Positions 35,721 through 48,639 are shown, counted from the stretch's first letter. The stretch: DNA of 64,000 nt from Homalodisca vitripennis (GCF_021130785.1 NC_060214.1:47119001-47183000); one strand, 5' to 3'. Translations and numbers: made by a program. Notes: generated by a model from the sequence alone, not told the origin.

Positions 35721-35899
35721 ATAGAGATAAAGAAAATGTTTTGTTAAAAAAGTTGGTAAAAGTATTATAAGCATTCCAGGAAATGTTTTTTTTAATTATT
35801 CTCTAGTTTCTAAAATAACAGAGTTGCTAATTTTGATAAGTTAAACGGACGCCATATTGAGATGAGATAGCGAATCAAAATGGCTAAAGCCCTCATCTG

Positions 35900-36140
35900 T
35901 GTTATTAAACATATTAATTTTTATACAGTTAAGTTTAAACTTGTCGTGGCTTTGTTTGACACAAAGAGAACAAATAAAGCTCTGATTAGGCGCGGCACAT
36001 TCGAGATACAACTGTGAATAATGTGGCGGTGAATCGCTAGACTCCTGTAACTGTGCCAGTAATGGCTGTGATCTGGAAGCCCTGTAATCGTCCTTTACTT
36101 AGCACCTTGTTACCGCCTTAGGCTTGACTTCCTTTCATCA
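35900..36140 (+). repeat. Dispersed repeat family H, copy 2
   Basis: GGCGGTGAATCGCTAGACTC, GTGATCTGGAAGCCCTGTAA and CACCTTGTTACCGCCTTAGG match 29880-30224. Confidence 0.7.
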
Positions 36141-37669
36141 ATTCCACTAACTACACACGAGAACATTGTCACAAAACATGCAGACAATGATAAGTGAGAA
36201 TTTTGAAAAACTAGTACAATGAATTGAAATATTGAAACAATTCTTGTTTTTATTAAATTAAGAGTATTATGAAACAACATTTACGAGACTTTAATTCAAA
36301 CACCATATCTGAAGTATCTGAACTTTATTATTACGCTATTTTAAAGTACATTAAATTTGAATCTCGATGTCCATTAAATATATATATTTCTCGAGGCTCT
36401 GAGAATTTTAAATTAATTTAATGCAGCATCAGTTATGGGAAGGAAAAGCGGTTAATACTATTTATACTGTTTAGAAAGCAAAGCTGAAGTTAAACATTTA
36501 AATTAATTTACACAACAAGGATTTTAAAACATACAGTTTTTAGTAAAATTCATGTAACTGTTTTTATAAAACTTGTTAGAGTGTCCAGTGTGGTCCAGAT
36601 TTTATATTTATGTTTATAAATCTTGACGGAATTATCTTAGATAATAACTGGGCCTTTTGTAAGCCTATATTATAAGAAGAATAGAATTCAGGAAGACCTT
36701 TGCAATGTTTGTTTTTTTTCTCAATGTTGTCTTGCCCTCAAGCAAGTCGATTGCCTGATTCTACTAATAAAATCTAAACTGACCTGAGTTGCAGATGAAA
36801 CTGAGAGGAAGACTGAAAAATTTTTACTTTTAATAAATTTAATCGTCTTAAATAGAATGCTATAAAAAGCATCATAATGAATTACTTGTTTAGATGGCTC
36901 AACTTATAACTCTGTGAACAGAAAATTTGAATAAGTTGATTATTCGATTAGCTAGATTTTATAGATAGTGTTTCAAAACAACATATATAAATACATAATT
37001 ATTCATATTATAAATGATCAGATGTGTTTGCTTAGATATTTGAACAGATGATAATGTATTTGATCATATTAATTTCAATGTAATTTAAATGTTTATTATA
37101 TCAGTATGAAAAAACCTAAATAAAGTAAATTCAATCAAAAGAGACTGAATGTTTTCTTTAAGAACTCAGAGAGTATAATACGCATTATTTTTATACTTTG
37201 TAGGAAAATTTTTAGTCAGTTTAAATAAACCTAGAGTTATAAAAATTCATTACTGTTAGTAACACTTCACTACTGGAGTAGTGAAGTAAGTAGGAAGTAG
37301 TAACTTGGAAGTCTTACCAATTTGCGCTCAACTTCCATCTTTACTGCCAACGGCACTGTTAAAACTTAACCTGAATATCTGTACAAGAATGCAATTTAAA
37401 ACGTTACTTACGGTGAAAAGTCTATTGAATTAAATAAACTTTTAAGTCTTTATTTAAAACTTTGTAGTACGATAGCACATTTTTCTAAAAAATTACCTGC
37501 TACAGAACTAACACTCGTGTTAAAAAAATGAACAATACATTAACCGAATATAAATAATTCTAAAACAGAATATATTAAAAAAAACTTCTCGCATACATTC
37601 TTGTTCGAAAACGACTAATTAATCATGTTTTTTTCAAACATTTTAAAGTAATATTTTAGTACTTGAAGC
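36141..37669. other. AT-rich stretch, nothing recognised
   Basis: No gene. 37310-37370 (TTGCGCTCAACTTCCATCTT, TGCCAACGGCACTG) recalls the reverse strand of family B but is too short to assign. Confidence 0.3.
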
Positions 37670-37999
37670 ACGCCAAGTCCAGGTGAAATGTGTTGAAGGT
37701 TCAGGGCGGAGAGGAACCAAGCCATACATAAGTAAGCAGCGTGAGATTTATCACACGAGGAACCCCTGTCCGTCATCCGTTAAATATTTCTGTTGCCATC
37801 TGTGAGCCGTTGGACACTCTATATAGCCGCAATCATAAAACACAGGTGTATGTGCAAAAATTGTGCAAATATACATTAAATTATACTGTACATTATACAT
37901 ACATTATAGAGTTGTTCTATAGAATTTCACAATGATACTAAATAAAATACATTCCATACGTATTGTAATTGCAAATAAAAAAAAAAAAAAAAAAAAAAA
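37670..37999 (+). mobile_element. 3' end of a polyadenylated retroposon or retrocopy
   Basis: A 23-base A tract (37977-37999) lies about 30 bases after AATAAA (37941-37946), the normal spacing for a cleaved and polyadenylated RNA. The preceding 250 bases are less AT-rich (CCAGGTGAAATGTGTTGAAG, CCCCTGTCCGTCATCCG). They hold a 64-codon frame (37741-37935) of unknown type. Likely a copied transcript end (LINE 3' end or processed gene). The 5' limit is not defined. Confidence 0.4.
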
Positions 38000-38227
38000 T
38001 ATTGACATTAATTTATTGGTTTTCATTAAAAACCCATATCGGGCAATATACGATACAGTTCAAAGTTACATAAAAAACTAAAAATAGTATTTTATATATT
38101 ATTACCCGGCAGTAACTCATAGCATACTCGCAATTTCATTCACATAAACGTGGACACCGTGAGAGTGTTATTTTTACGTGGCATTCCGAACAATCATGAG
38201 GTAGGTGATAGTCACTGAAAGATATTC

Positions 38228-38535
38228 CAAACTCTTTTAAATTTAAGTTTAAAGATGGGGCCCTTAAGCTAAGCGCAGTGTTTTATCTCTTACTCCGGTC
38301 GGAAAAGTTAGGAACGCCGTGGTAGCTGTAGCTTCTACGTTCGTCATAGGAGAATGTTTATTTCTACTCCATATTTGAAATTTAATCTTTAATCTTAGTT
38401 GGAGGAGGTGAAAATGGCGCAGGAGCTTCTATTTAACGCGGCTAAGCGTTATGTCTCTTACTCCAGGCAGCAAAGTTAAGAGGGCCATTAGCTGCACTTC
38501 TTACGTTAACCTTATGACAATATACTATTATATGG
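38228..38535 (+). repeat. Diverged tandem duplication, unit about 170 bp
   Basis: CTAAGCGCAGTGTTTTATCTC / CTAAGCGTTATGTCTCT, then TTACTCCGGTCGG / TTACTCCAGGCAG, AAAAGTTAGGAACGCC / AAAGTTAAGAGGGCC, and CTTCTACGTTCGTCAT / CTTCTTACGTTAACC recur in the same order. Confidence 0.6.
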
Positions 38536-39124
38536 ACGGTATTTGTTTGCGTCAAGAAGGTCCCTTTTTGAAAACTGAGGTTATCTTTACTTTACTCAAA
38601 GAATTCTGAAAAGTAGCATTCTCGAATAAAGCAATTATAAGAATGGTTAATGGGCTTATTAAATGTTGATAACACTGTTTAAGATGCAATGTAGACACGA
38701 CATTGGTATGCGTCATCTTGCTTAGTGACTAAGAAGAAGTTTAATTCACTCCTTTGAGGCCTTTAACTAGGGGCTTTGTCTTTTATATCTGTTTATCTGT
38801 TAGTCTGTTCGACTGTTTGTATGTACTCATGATATATAAATAATGAATTGAGCTCAGAATTAAAACGATACGTTAAACTTCATTTACACACAGGCAATAT
38901 CATGTTCTATAATAATGTATAATTCCCCTCACATAGTTCGCATGCCGTCAAGGATACATTAATAACTTCCGTACAGTGTGAATTTCAGGGGAGCATCAGT
39001 TCTCCTTGGTTTATTACGGATCAACTTTTGGTTTTTTTATTACTAGCATTCACGGTAGCAGATCTACAAACAATGGTAGAACCGTATTCTACCACGCTGT
39101 CGTCAAAGTAACTTCCTCAAAACT

Positions 39125-39520
39125 TCATAACAATTTTTCTTTAGCAAAATCTGTTACATGACTCTTGGTTATAAGTAGCCTATTCCTAACTTGTTCAATA
39201 CAGCTTAGTTTCTTTGTAATTACCATTGACACGTGACACGTAGATATATAGACCAAGTATATTAGTCTTTTATCACCATATTGTTTAGCCAACAATAACA
39301 ACAACAAATGGCAATACTCGACTATATTGTAATTAGTAAAGTCACTTGGACCTGACCACATATAACACTGCCGTCTTCTTTGATTTAAAGTAAACTTGTT
39401 AAAAAGTTATTAGAAAGTTAAAGAACCCTCTACATATTTATTCCGGATCCTCGTTATTATAAATGTTTTACTTCTTTCTATATAAAGAATCCAGTACAGG
39501 ATTTTTCCGATTGGGGTTTA
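39125..39520 (-). repeat. Dispersed repeat family A, copy 2 (inverted)
   Basis: Minus-strand reading has TTCTTTATATAGAAAGAAGT, TAACGAGGATCCGGAATAAA, TTTAACTTTCTAATAAC and GTCCAAGTGACTTTACTAAT, matching 45395-45620 and 1140-1345. The 78-codon minus frame here (39125-39361) is not kept in the other copies. Confidence 0.7.
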
Positions 39521-39639
39521 AAAATACTTTATATAATTATTTAATATAATTCAAGTTGTAACTGTAGCAAATATTATAAAGACCATTATATCAAAATTCT
39601 TAGATAAAGTTTTAATGCATATTAAAATATTGACGTGAT

Positions 39640-40600
39640 GATAATTTAAATATTGGTCCAAATAATGTTATAACCTTAAACACTTTTAAGGGAAAAACTA
39701 GAAATAAATCTTAGTTCAGTCAAACAATCTCTCATGATATTGATTCTAGGATATTAATATATTTTCGAGGCTGGCTTCAGGGATGGTTCATGAACAGTGT
39801 TTCATTTACCAATAGGTAAATATTATGGATTAGGAAAGCTGAACAAATAGATTTGAACGTGCGATAATTACTCTTAATATGAATAATTTTGAAAATAAAT
39901 GAATTTTTAATACATTTTGTAGAAATAAAGAATTGAATGAATTGAGGATAGAGCTGCAAAACAAACCTTTTGGTCGATGTCCTGACTCACTTGGTGGGTC
40001 TCCAGGGCTTCCTGAGCTTACTCCAAACTTTCGTGACACTCAGCTTTTCTTCACATTCTTCCTAGTAGACATATAACAGCTACACCGTTTAATGTATCGT
40101 TAGAATCTTCACATCTTCAGCCTCGTCGACCTCCACAGCCTAGCGGTCGTGAGTGTGATGTGAGGGCCTAAAGTCTAACTTAAGGGACAGTGGGGACCTG
40201 TTATATTGATCTAGATGTAACTGGATTACAAGACTACGTCACAAGTCCTCGCCTACAGTGGTTGTGTTGGTCTAGTAAATGTTACGGTTTATTTATTGAA
40301 ATTGGTATAGCCTAAAATGCGTTAAAGCTTTATTTCTTCTACTACCTAGCGACAGCATCACACTAGAGCAGCCCAATAACCACAATACATTGTTATGTTA
40401 CCATAAATGGTGAAATTGATATTGTCCAGCAGCTGAAGGACAGTTTGAATTGTATAACCGCAAAATATGGTATTTCTTATAATCGATAGAGAAATTTCAC
40501 AAAGAAAAATATTAATCGTTTGCCAAAGTTAGTTTAGAGGTAGTCTAAATATAAGGATATTGAAAAGGTTAAGAAGACAAATATAAATGAGTCACCACTC
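39640..40600 (+). mobile_element. Protein-coding-derived repeat family J, copy 1
   Basis: Reverse-complement match of 44140-45000 over its length, apart from an insertion around 40080-40190. Conceptual translation of both copies gives alignable peptides. Here N-K-E-L-N-E-L-R-I-E-L-Q is followed by L-G-G-S-P-G-L-P-E-L-T-P. Further on come Y-V-T-I-N-G-E-I-D-I and Q-Q-L-K-D-S-L. Similarity at the amino-acid level despite many stops shows a former protein, perhaps the first ORF of a LINE; that assignment is inference. Confidence 0.55.
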
Positions 40601-41289
40601 ACAGTTAAACTGTTTTTCTTTCATAATAAACCGACGCTGATTTAACATCTAGTTATGTGTCTCACGGACCGTCGTACGTATGTGGAAATAACAGATTTCG
40701 TTTTAGAAATAAATTATCGTTTGATACTTCTAACTCCTTATGAATCCCAAAAATTCAACCTCCATCAAAACTATCGCGCTGGCGATTGACTTCTTTCTTA
40801 GTAGAAATTTGGCTATCGATTAAAAGAAAAACTATACTATGGCAGATATATTCTGTAACGCCTTCAAATTAAGTATCGCATGTGTGTAAGCGCATGCAGG
40901 TTAGTGAAATTTTCTCTTTAAAAATTATTACGTGGCTAAGATACCGAATTTATAATGATATTAAGTGTAGTTTATAATATATTTTTGTATAACAGTTATG
41001 TATATATTTTGGAAATTATGTTAACATCCATGAAGAAAAATATTTATTCTTCTAATTTATTTTAAAACCAAAGGACGCCGAGCAAATCGTCAAATATGTC
41101 ATATTTAGTTTTTGATTAAAAACTCCAGAAAGTACTACAATCAGCATCATGAAACAAAATACGTATGAGCGACTCATTCATATGTGTCGAAATTTATGTG
41201 ATTATGCCAATTTAACCATTTTGTTTCGATTCTATTGCAATTTAAATCATTTTTATTCCATAACAGAATGAAATGTCTGGAAAAAAATA
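40601..41289. other. AT-rich stretch, nothing recognised
   Basis: No gene. A short CATGTGTGTAAGCGCATGC inverted word at about 40878. Confidence 0.3.
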
Positions 41290-41570
41290 AATTGTATGAA
41301 AACAGAAGGTTTAGTTAAGAACTTAGATACGGTAAAACAATGGAATATTTATATACTTTTGACGGAGTAACTGGAGATGTTTGAGTCAGTTTAACAAGTG
41401 TAGGATTATAACACACCATTACCATTCCATGAAGTGCACTCCATGTTTTCTCAACTTGCATCTCGTCTGCCAAAGGCACTTCCAGGAGTTGTGTGGGAAT
41501 GACGTCAAATGTCACTTTGCATCCTTAAGCTACATAAGCAAAAACTTCCGACACGTTTATCCATCAATTA
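41290..41570 (-). repeat. Dispersed repeat family B, copy 2, with a 66-codon frame
   Basis: Reverse complement of 2370-2660. The minus frame 41515-41315 begins M-T-F-D-V-I-P-T-Q-L-L-E-V-P-L and runs 66 codons. In copy 1 the same sequence is frameshifted. It looks like a conserved fragment of a mobile-element protein, but I cannot name the family. Confidence 0.65.
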
Positions 41571-42161
41571 ATTTGTTTTTAAATTGAACTAAAAGTACAG
41601 GTAAATTCTCACTTTCGTCAATTATATATGTCTGTAACAATAAATTTGTAATAATTACTTAGTATTTACTTTTTATTATTATTCTAAATAGACATTAATA
41701 TTATTATTAATAATAATAACATATCAATATTAGAGCATCACACTATATCAAACTTTATACTTTCTTTAGAAAATTAGTGCATTTTTATATTTAAAATATA
41801 TTGTTTTATGTATCACGGGCATATTTTCCAATCGGATATTTAGCTACCGCTTATAATCCACTATTAATAATAAGTGGACTTCGGCACTTCTCATAGTTTT
41901 AAATTATAAAGAACATTAAACTACGTTTAGAGGATTGGTGTATGTCCTCTTCATCAGGTCTAAAATAATCTGAAAGCATAACGTTAAGCGTGCACAATAA
42001 CGTAAAATGTAGTAAATGTGAGTGGAAGAATCCACGGAAATCATGGATAACAACAGATAATTTCACCGCAACCGCCGCCGCCGGTGGTTTACGGACGTGA
42101 TAGTGGTATTCAGTTATTATTAATTCAGTATTATTAATATTAAAATAGTAATCCAGTTAAT
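41571..42161. other. AT-rich stretch, nothing recognised
   Basis: Contains a GC-rich ACCGCCGCCGCCGGTGG word at about 42070 in otherwise AT-rich DNA. Confidence 0.3.
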
Positions 42162-42473
42162 TTATAAATACTTCTCTGTTATAACAATGAGTTCTATTGC
42201 AAAGATATGGGAAATTAATTTCACAATTTTTAAAACATCAGCTGAGATTATTGTTATAAAACAGTGATTAATAATTTCTATTGTGTTATGTATATACATT
42301 TCAACACCGTCAGCTCTATATTTATTATTAAATTTATTATTTAAAGTATAATTCTCAATTTCATAAAAATTAGCCTCATTATAATTAATCCAAATTAAAT
42401 TAAACACTAACATCTTTTGACGTTTTTTGCCATCGCATATAGGAACTTTTATTTCAACATCGGTTGGGTACAC
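42162..42473 (-). pseudogene. Possible LINE endonuclease-domain remnant
   Basis: A 103-codon minus-strand frame. Its middle, Y-R-A-D-G-V-E-M-Y-I-H-N-T-I followed by I-S-A-D-V-L-K-I, resembles the part of LINE apurinic-type endonucleases that reads R-x-G-G-V-x-x-Y-I before the next strand. N-E-A-N-F-Y-E-I-E-N-Y-T just before it fits the preceding segment. The catalytic residues at the domain ends are not visible. It is on the same strand and downstream of the family J copy at 44140-45000, the order expected for ORF1 then endonuclease. Assignment is by eye only. Confidence 0.45.
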
Positions 42474-43765
42474 TTGTTTACTATCAATTACTGTGAATTA
42501 AAAATTGTTAAAAAGTTATTATTAATAATTTTAATATTACTGGAAATAAAAATGATAATAGATATCTTCAAAATAATAGTACGTTGAAATATTTATTATT
42601 AACGTACTGGAAATATATAATTTCTGTTTGTCTGCCTGATTGACTGCACGGTATATAAGAAATTAATAGACCTAATAACTTGAGAGTTTGCAATTTGAAA
42701 AGCATTTCTTTATATGGAACAACGAGTGCGATCGATGATGGTGGATGTCACTTAATGCAATTTGGATGAGAGGAAACTCACCCGATGTCGTGTAGCGTAG
42801 CCTGCGTAATAAATAGAAGTTAACACCATAAAATATCTCCTTAGACAGCGAAATCCTTTTGTAATAGGTTTTACCCCCCCACATAAGAAATGGATGAAGC
42901 TATATCATCGAAAACTATCACGCCAGCAAGTTTCTCCACTTAACCTTCTTGGTATAGAATATTTTTGAAATGCAGTAACTATTTTTAGACATGGATCCAT
43001 TTTATATCATTACCTTCTTGGTGTGGGCATGATTATTCATTCGAAAATTCATCTTAGAACACATAAAATAAGTAATATATAAAGTCAATATTTTCTTTTA
43101 TAAAGTCTGTAGACATTAAATGTTTTTTATTTGTATATGCAAAGCTTCCTTTTTACGTAATATACCATTTACATATTACATAGCCAAACATAACCAATAG
43201 AACAGTTTTTTATAAATTTAGTACACAAATAAGATTTAAAACGATCGCTAAATGATCAAATTTTGCACCCCAATTTTAGATTTAGATAGTTATCAAAAGC
43301 GTGATCTTAAAATATAATTTTGTTACGGTGGAAATGGTCATAATTCCATCGCGCCTATTATATTTCGGAAACCAATAAGTATAGAGGATGCAGTGAAAGG
43401 CTGACGCAACTTTATTCTTATTTATTGCGGAATGCATTATAGTGATCTTCCTCATTATGCTCGAATAAATCGTTTGTGATGTGGGTAGGGAGGTGAAGGA
43501 ACTTTCAGGGAGGTACAATCTACTCAACTCCTATTGCCTCCTGGACTAATGGACGAACTTAAAATATTGTTGTTTCTCTAGGAGGCGTAGTAGTGAGGTT
43601 CAGGAAAACAGAAATATCAAATATACCACCGAAAGAATAATCGATTGATCTGTGTGCTAGAACGTATTACAATCTTCTTACTTAATGGAAAATTTATTCT
43701 TGAAAATACGATAAACTTTATTGTTATTGGAACAATGCTACAAGTAAAAGTATCTCTACAATTTA
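42474..43765. other. Mixed stretch, nothing firmly recognised
   Basis: 42690-42890 weakly recalls family D (GATGGTGGATGTCACTT). 43440-43600 is purine-rich and GC-richer. Minus frames of 70 and 81 codons have no domain. Confidence 0.3.
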
Positions 43766-43821
43766 CTGTAAAAGTACCTCTAAATTGTAAATCGGATTTA
43801 GAGGTACCAAATCTTTTACAG
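43766..43821 (+). other. Strong 20-bp hairpin, candidate small-RNA precursor or palindromic mobile-element scar
   Basis: CTGTAAAAG plus TACCTCTAAAT (43766-43785) pairs exactly with ATTTAGAGGTA (43796-43806) and CTTTTACAG (43813-43821). The loop is 10 bases and there is one 6-base bulge (43807-43812). The left arm is itself a near copy of the preceding 21 bases (GTAAAAGTATCTCTACAAT). Confidence 0.55.
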
Positions 43822-44139
43822 GGATACATAAGAAAATACACTTCATAGCATTATAAATTGGTATCTTAGCCAAGTGTAAACAGTTTTTAAAGTGGTTTAC
43901 TCACATACAGTACCTAATGTAAAGCTGTAAGTTAAAGAATATTTGTAAGAAAGCGATTGCCACCCGCGCTAGTTTTGGTGGAGGTCAAAATGAAAGGAAT
44001 TTAGGGCTTAAAAGCAAAAAGCAGTGATTCCCTTCTCAAATTACTTTTCTTTGCTGTCTCTGACACATATTAAACAGACCGTCAGACACATAGCTAAATA
44101 ATAAATCTGTGTCAGTTTATTCATTAAAAAGACAAACAG

Positions 44140-45000
44140 TTTGGCTTAATAAGCCGACTCAATTATAACTCGTATTCCTAACACTTTCTTTACCCTCATA
44201 TCTTTTAGACATCTTCCAAAACTAACTCGGCAAACGATCTTATTTCTTTTTTGGGAAAAATCTTCTATTAGTTTCAATAAATACCAGATTGTGTGCTTAA
44301 TGAATACAAATTGTCTCTTGGCAGGAGCTCCTGGAGGATATTTTGATATTTTCCAGGAGGAAAATATCAAGTTCGCTGTTTATGGTAACGTAAGAAGGTA
44401 CTGTGGTTAGTTGGGCTGCTCTGGTGTGATGTTGGAGCTAGAAAATAGAAAAAATAGAAAAATCATAACATTTTAAGAAATTTCTGCAGAAAAAATTATA
44501 ATATTGACTAGACCAACACACACGGCCATGACTAATCCAGCTAGTTAGAGATCAATAAAACAGGTTATGGAAGAAGTTAAAGAATACCTGAGTGTAACGA
44601 AGGGCGGGGGTATGGTCAGGAAACCCTGGAGACCCTCCAAGTGATAGAGTCAGGATTTCCACGGAGAGGTGGTTTTTTTGCAGCTCCTCACTCAATTCGT
44701 ACAATTCCTTATTTGTACAAAGAGTATTAATAATTCTGTTTTCCTAAATTATTTACATTATGAGTAATGCTTTATGTATGAATCCATTTGGTCAGCTTCC
44801 TTAATCTACGATATTCACCCATTGGTTAATGAAACAGACTCTTCATCTACCATCCTTGAAGCCAACATTGAAAACATATTTGATCAGGAATCAATAATAT
44901 GAGAACTTTTTTGACTTAACTAAGATCTATTTCTACTTGCTCACTTGAAAAGTCTTTAAGGGGAAAACAGTATAGAGAATACAGTATAGGGAATACGTAT
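44140..45000 (-). mobile_element. Protein-coding-derived repeat family J, copy 2 (inverted)
   Basis: Better reading copy of 39640-40600. On the minus strand: N-K-E-L-Y-E-L-S-E-E-L-Q, L-G-G-S-P-G-F-P-D-H-T-P, later Y-V-T-I-N-S-E-L-D-I and I-L-Q-E-L-L-P-R-D-N-L. Amphipathic E/L-rich spacing is compatible with a short coiled coil. Several stops and shifts are present. It may belong to the same LINE as the endonuclease-like frame at 42162-42473. Confidence 0.55.
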
Positions 45001-45394
45001 TAAAATGATTAGCACGTCTGTATTTTAAGGTGCATTAAAAGATTACGTAAGAATTTTGTTATAATGGTCGATTTAATATTTTGTTACCACGATTAAAATA
45101 AGTAAAATAAGAACTGTCACAAATGATTTTAGATCCCATTTCCCCCCATTTATTATATTAAATAAAATAGTTATTGACTGTTATTGAATATTTTGTATAT
45201 ATACTAATTAAATATAAATAATGTATAATAATTTTTTGTTGTGGATTCACTATGTACTATATATTAATTAAAGTTGATTGGCACAACCTTCAAAAATGCA
45301 AGCAATTTATTCTTTTTTATATTTAATAACTCTATTATTATATGAAATAACTAAGAGTATATAAAGATATTTCAACATTCAATCGTAAAATTTC

Positions 45395-46010
45395 TGTATT
45401 GGATTCTTTATATAGAAAGAAGGAGAAAAGTCTTAATAACGAAGATCCGGAAATGAATATTTACAGAGTTCTTCAACTTTCTAATTAAGTATCATAAGGA
45501 TTTCACTTTACATCAAAGAAATTCGGCAGTTTTATATCGGCTGTTATTTTTAGTAATAAGGTCCAAGTAACTTAATAATTATAATATTTTCATTGGTGGT
45601 AAATGAAAAAGATTCACAATGGACAGTTTAATTTGGTTTATGAAAACATAATTTACAAAACCATCCTTTCACGATTGTACTTTACTACAAGTTCAGTCAG
45701 GTTCAAGTGGTTATTTGTTAGCATATTTTGTACCAAGTTTTAACTGGAATTTGGATGTGTATTCTCACTATAAATAGGTTTTTAATTATCTGTAATCTTG
45801 TATAACATTATGCTGTTCGAATGGTCTGTGTGGAGGACAGAAAAAAATATAAAACGCCAACTTTAATACATCCTTAATCAAACTTTGTGGGCTACACAAT
45901 ATGGTGATGGATGATAAATAGACTTGATACATCCAAAATCCATTAGTCAGTGGAAAGTGCAAAGAAAATAAAGCTCTAATGAACAAGTTAGGAGTATATT
46001 TGACCAAGTT
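45395..46010 (+). repeat. Dispersed repeat family A, copy 3 (longest)
   Basis: Matches 1140-1345 and, inverted, 39125-39520. It extends to GAACAAGTTAGGAGTATA near 45980, which is shared with 12250-12450. Confidence 0.7.
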
Positions 46011-48329
46011 TTGTGTAACTTATTGCGCTAAGTTTTGAAGAAGTTTCTTAATGACAGCCTAGTGGAACATGGTTCTCCCATTGTCTACATAACTTCTTTG
46101 ATACCACTGATAAAAGCAACCAAAAGATGCTCTGTAATAATTCCAGAAAGAATTTTGGAATTATGCCCCTCTGAAATTCCCACTCATTGAAGGTTGTGAA
46201 TGTATGCTAGACGGCATATTGACGATATGAGGAGACAATACATAATCATCGAACATGATCTTGCCAGTCTGTAATTTAAGTACAATGTGAAATTTTAAGT
46301 CTGTAACTTAATTTATTTTTAAATTATATTATGCGTACAGGCAACAGAGAAACAGAACAGAAGTGTTCTGAGCCCCCTGAAAGTTTTAAACTGCTTAACA
46401 AAAAAGAATAAAAATGTCATCAAATTTTCCGAGTTTCTTAGAAAAAGTGGAAAGAGACTAATGACAATAGAGGCTGTTAATTAATTCTGTATACCTATAA
46501 TGAATACGCTATTAGTATTGGTACTGCTAATTTCTTCAAAACTTCAACAGGAATATTAGTTACTATCGGAATATGTTACATCATGCATAGTCCTTACAAT
46601 CTAATTCGTATTGGTAGCTTTATATGGTTGGCCAAACTTTTTGTTGCAAGGTAGTACATTTCTGATACTAGTATTTCCTTGTGTGCAATAGTGTAGATTG
46701 CATCTTATAGGCTGTACGACCTTTGTCCCATCCTTTCACCTTAAAGTACCGTACATATTTCTGCCAGCGAGCGTTACGCATTATATATGAGTAGAGTTAG
46801 TTTTATAATTAAAAATAACCTGTGAAATTTTATTCTATTACATTTTAATCCTGAAAAAGTCATTTAGTGATGAAAATCCGTCTTAACGGAAATTTAAATC
46901 AAAACGTGCAAGATGAAAGAATGCCGTGACGACTACATTCTGCTAAAGGTAATAAATTTGACTTAATCGTCTGATTTTAATTTTTAACAAAAATCTTTAA
47001 TTTAAATAATGATTGTTTGGATTCTACCTGGTAAGTGAAAACACACAGAACGCTAAAAGTTTACAATCTAAGCATGTCAGTCCAAGCGGAGCTGTAACTG
47101 CCAGGGCAAACGCATAAAATCATATATCTCAAAAATATAACCAAACCTACAATTCTACGACAAATTATTGCTTTTTTATAGATGAAAAAGTTTGAATATA
47201 AAATAATGTCAATTCCCATAAGGTGAACGTAGGAGCTGCAAATTCTGTCCCATGATGCTCTTAACTTTGCCGGCCATAGCAAAAGACAAAAAATTGCACT
47301 TAGCCGGGTCGAAGCCAACTCTGAGTCATCATCACCTGATCCAAATAAGATTGAAGGCTAGGTTTGGATCTTTAAAGACCTAGTTAAAGAGGGACTTCAG
47401 AAGATACTAATATGAATAAAATAGTAAAATATACTGACACACTTAAAATACTCAAATTCAATACTATTTTTTATTAAATGAGTGACATACGATTTTCTGA
47501 TAGCCAGTCATATAGACTGAAATAGTAATAGAAAATGGAAAAATGGAAATTTGGAAATAAAACTTTAAACGTTTGAACACGGAAATTGGAATAAAAATTT
47601 GTAAAAATATAAATAGGATTAGAAATATGTGAATAAATCAGGATAAACTATACGTATTTTTATGCTATCCCACTTGGACAAACTGAAATAGCCTCGCTTT
47701 GAAAAACACTAAGCAATTTATATCTGAAACAAAACTTACCAAGAATTGTGCACTCTAAAACAACTATTCCTCTCAGAGTTATAGCGCAAATATACAAGTA
47801 TCAATAATGAAGAGGACATCTTCTTTTTGGCAGAGTATATTGGATTCAACATTTATCGTCATCAAACAAATACTTTCATGCGGACCAGGATTTGTTAAAG
47901 TTGTCATCACAAAATAGCATCCTGCATCCCGATGCTTAATACAACAACAGTGCATTCTATGGCAATGTGCAGTACTATGCAACATTTCAAGATAAATAGG
48001 AATTAGCATTATCCCAACGCCACTTCCTTCGGGGTTTAACAAGTTATTGTAAACCCCAGGAGTGTTCAATTCTGGCTGGTTTATATTTTACAGTAGAACT
48101 CACACTGCGTCCCGCAAAACCTGATGTGCCATTTAATCCTAGGCAACAATATGAATGTCCAGAAGCAACACATCACTAACCCCAAATATCGATATATTGG
48201 GTTGCAAGGATAGATTGATAGGTCTACACTACTGCGGTAGATCACTGTTGGACTTTATGGGGCTTCCTAAGTATTAAGGGTTGTTTTAGCATAGACTGTT
48301 CCGTCTGCCAAGAAAGCAGTACTGAGCCA
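46011..48329. other. AT-rich stretch, nothing firmly recognised
   Basis: Minus frames at 47061-47318 (85 codons) and 47779-48069 (96 codons) have no recognisable domain, signal peptide or flanking splice sites that I trust. Confidence 0.3.
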
Positions 48330-48440
48330 AAATGCCCAAAATCCTTCCTCATGGATCTTGACAGGAAGCGTCAGTAGCTCCAATCTTACCCAATTCAAAA
48401 TATCCTGTCAATCCGGAAGCAGTGCTAAGGTCCTTTTTGA
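48330..48440 (-). repeat. Dispersed repeat family I, copy 3 (inverted)
   Basis: Minus strand: CTGCTTCCGGATTGACAGGA, then CTTCCTGTCAAGATCCATGA, matching 31430-31530. Confidence 0.6.
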
Positions 48441-48639
48441 ACGAAGTACAATTTATTATTTATTCTTGTCTTGAAAACATATATGTTAACACATTTAAGT
48501 AAAGAGGTAAACAGGGGGCTAGAGGACCTAATGATTGTAGATACACTATTACCAAGTAATAATGGCTGTAGTTCAGGTTTTGCATGGTTGTTTGTATTGA
48601 GCAGGTAATGTTATCTCTGTTCTATAATTCAGGTTGTAA

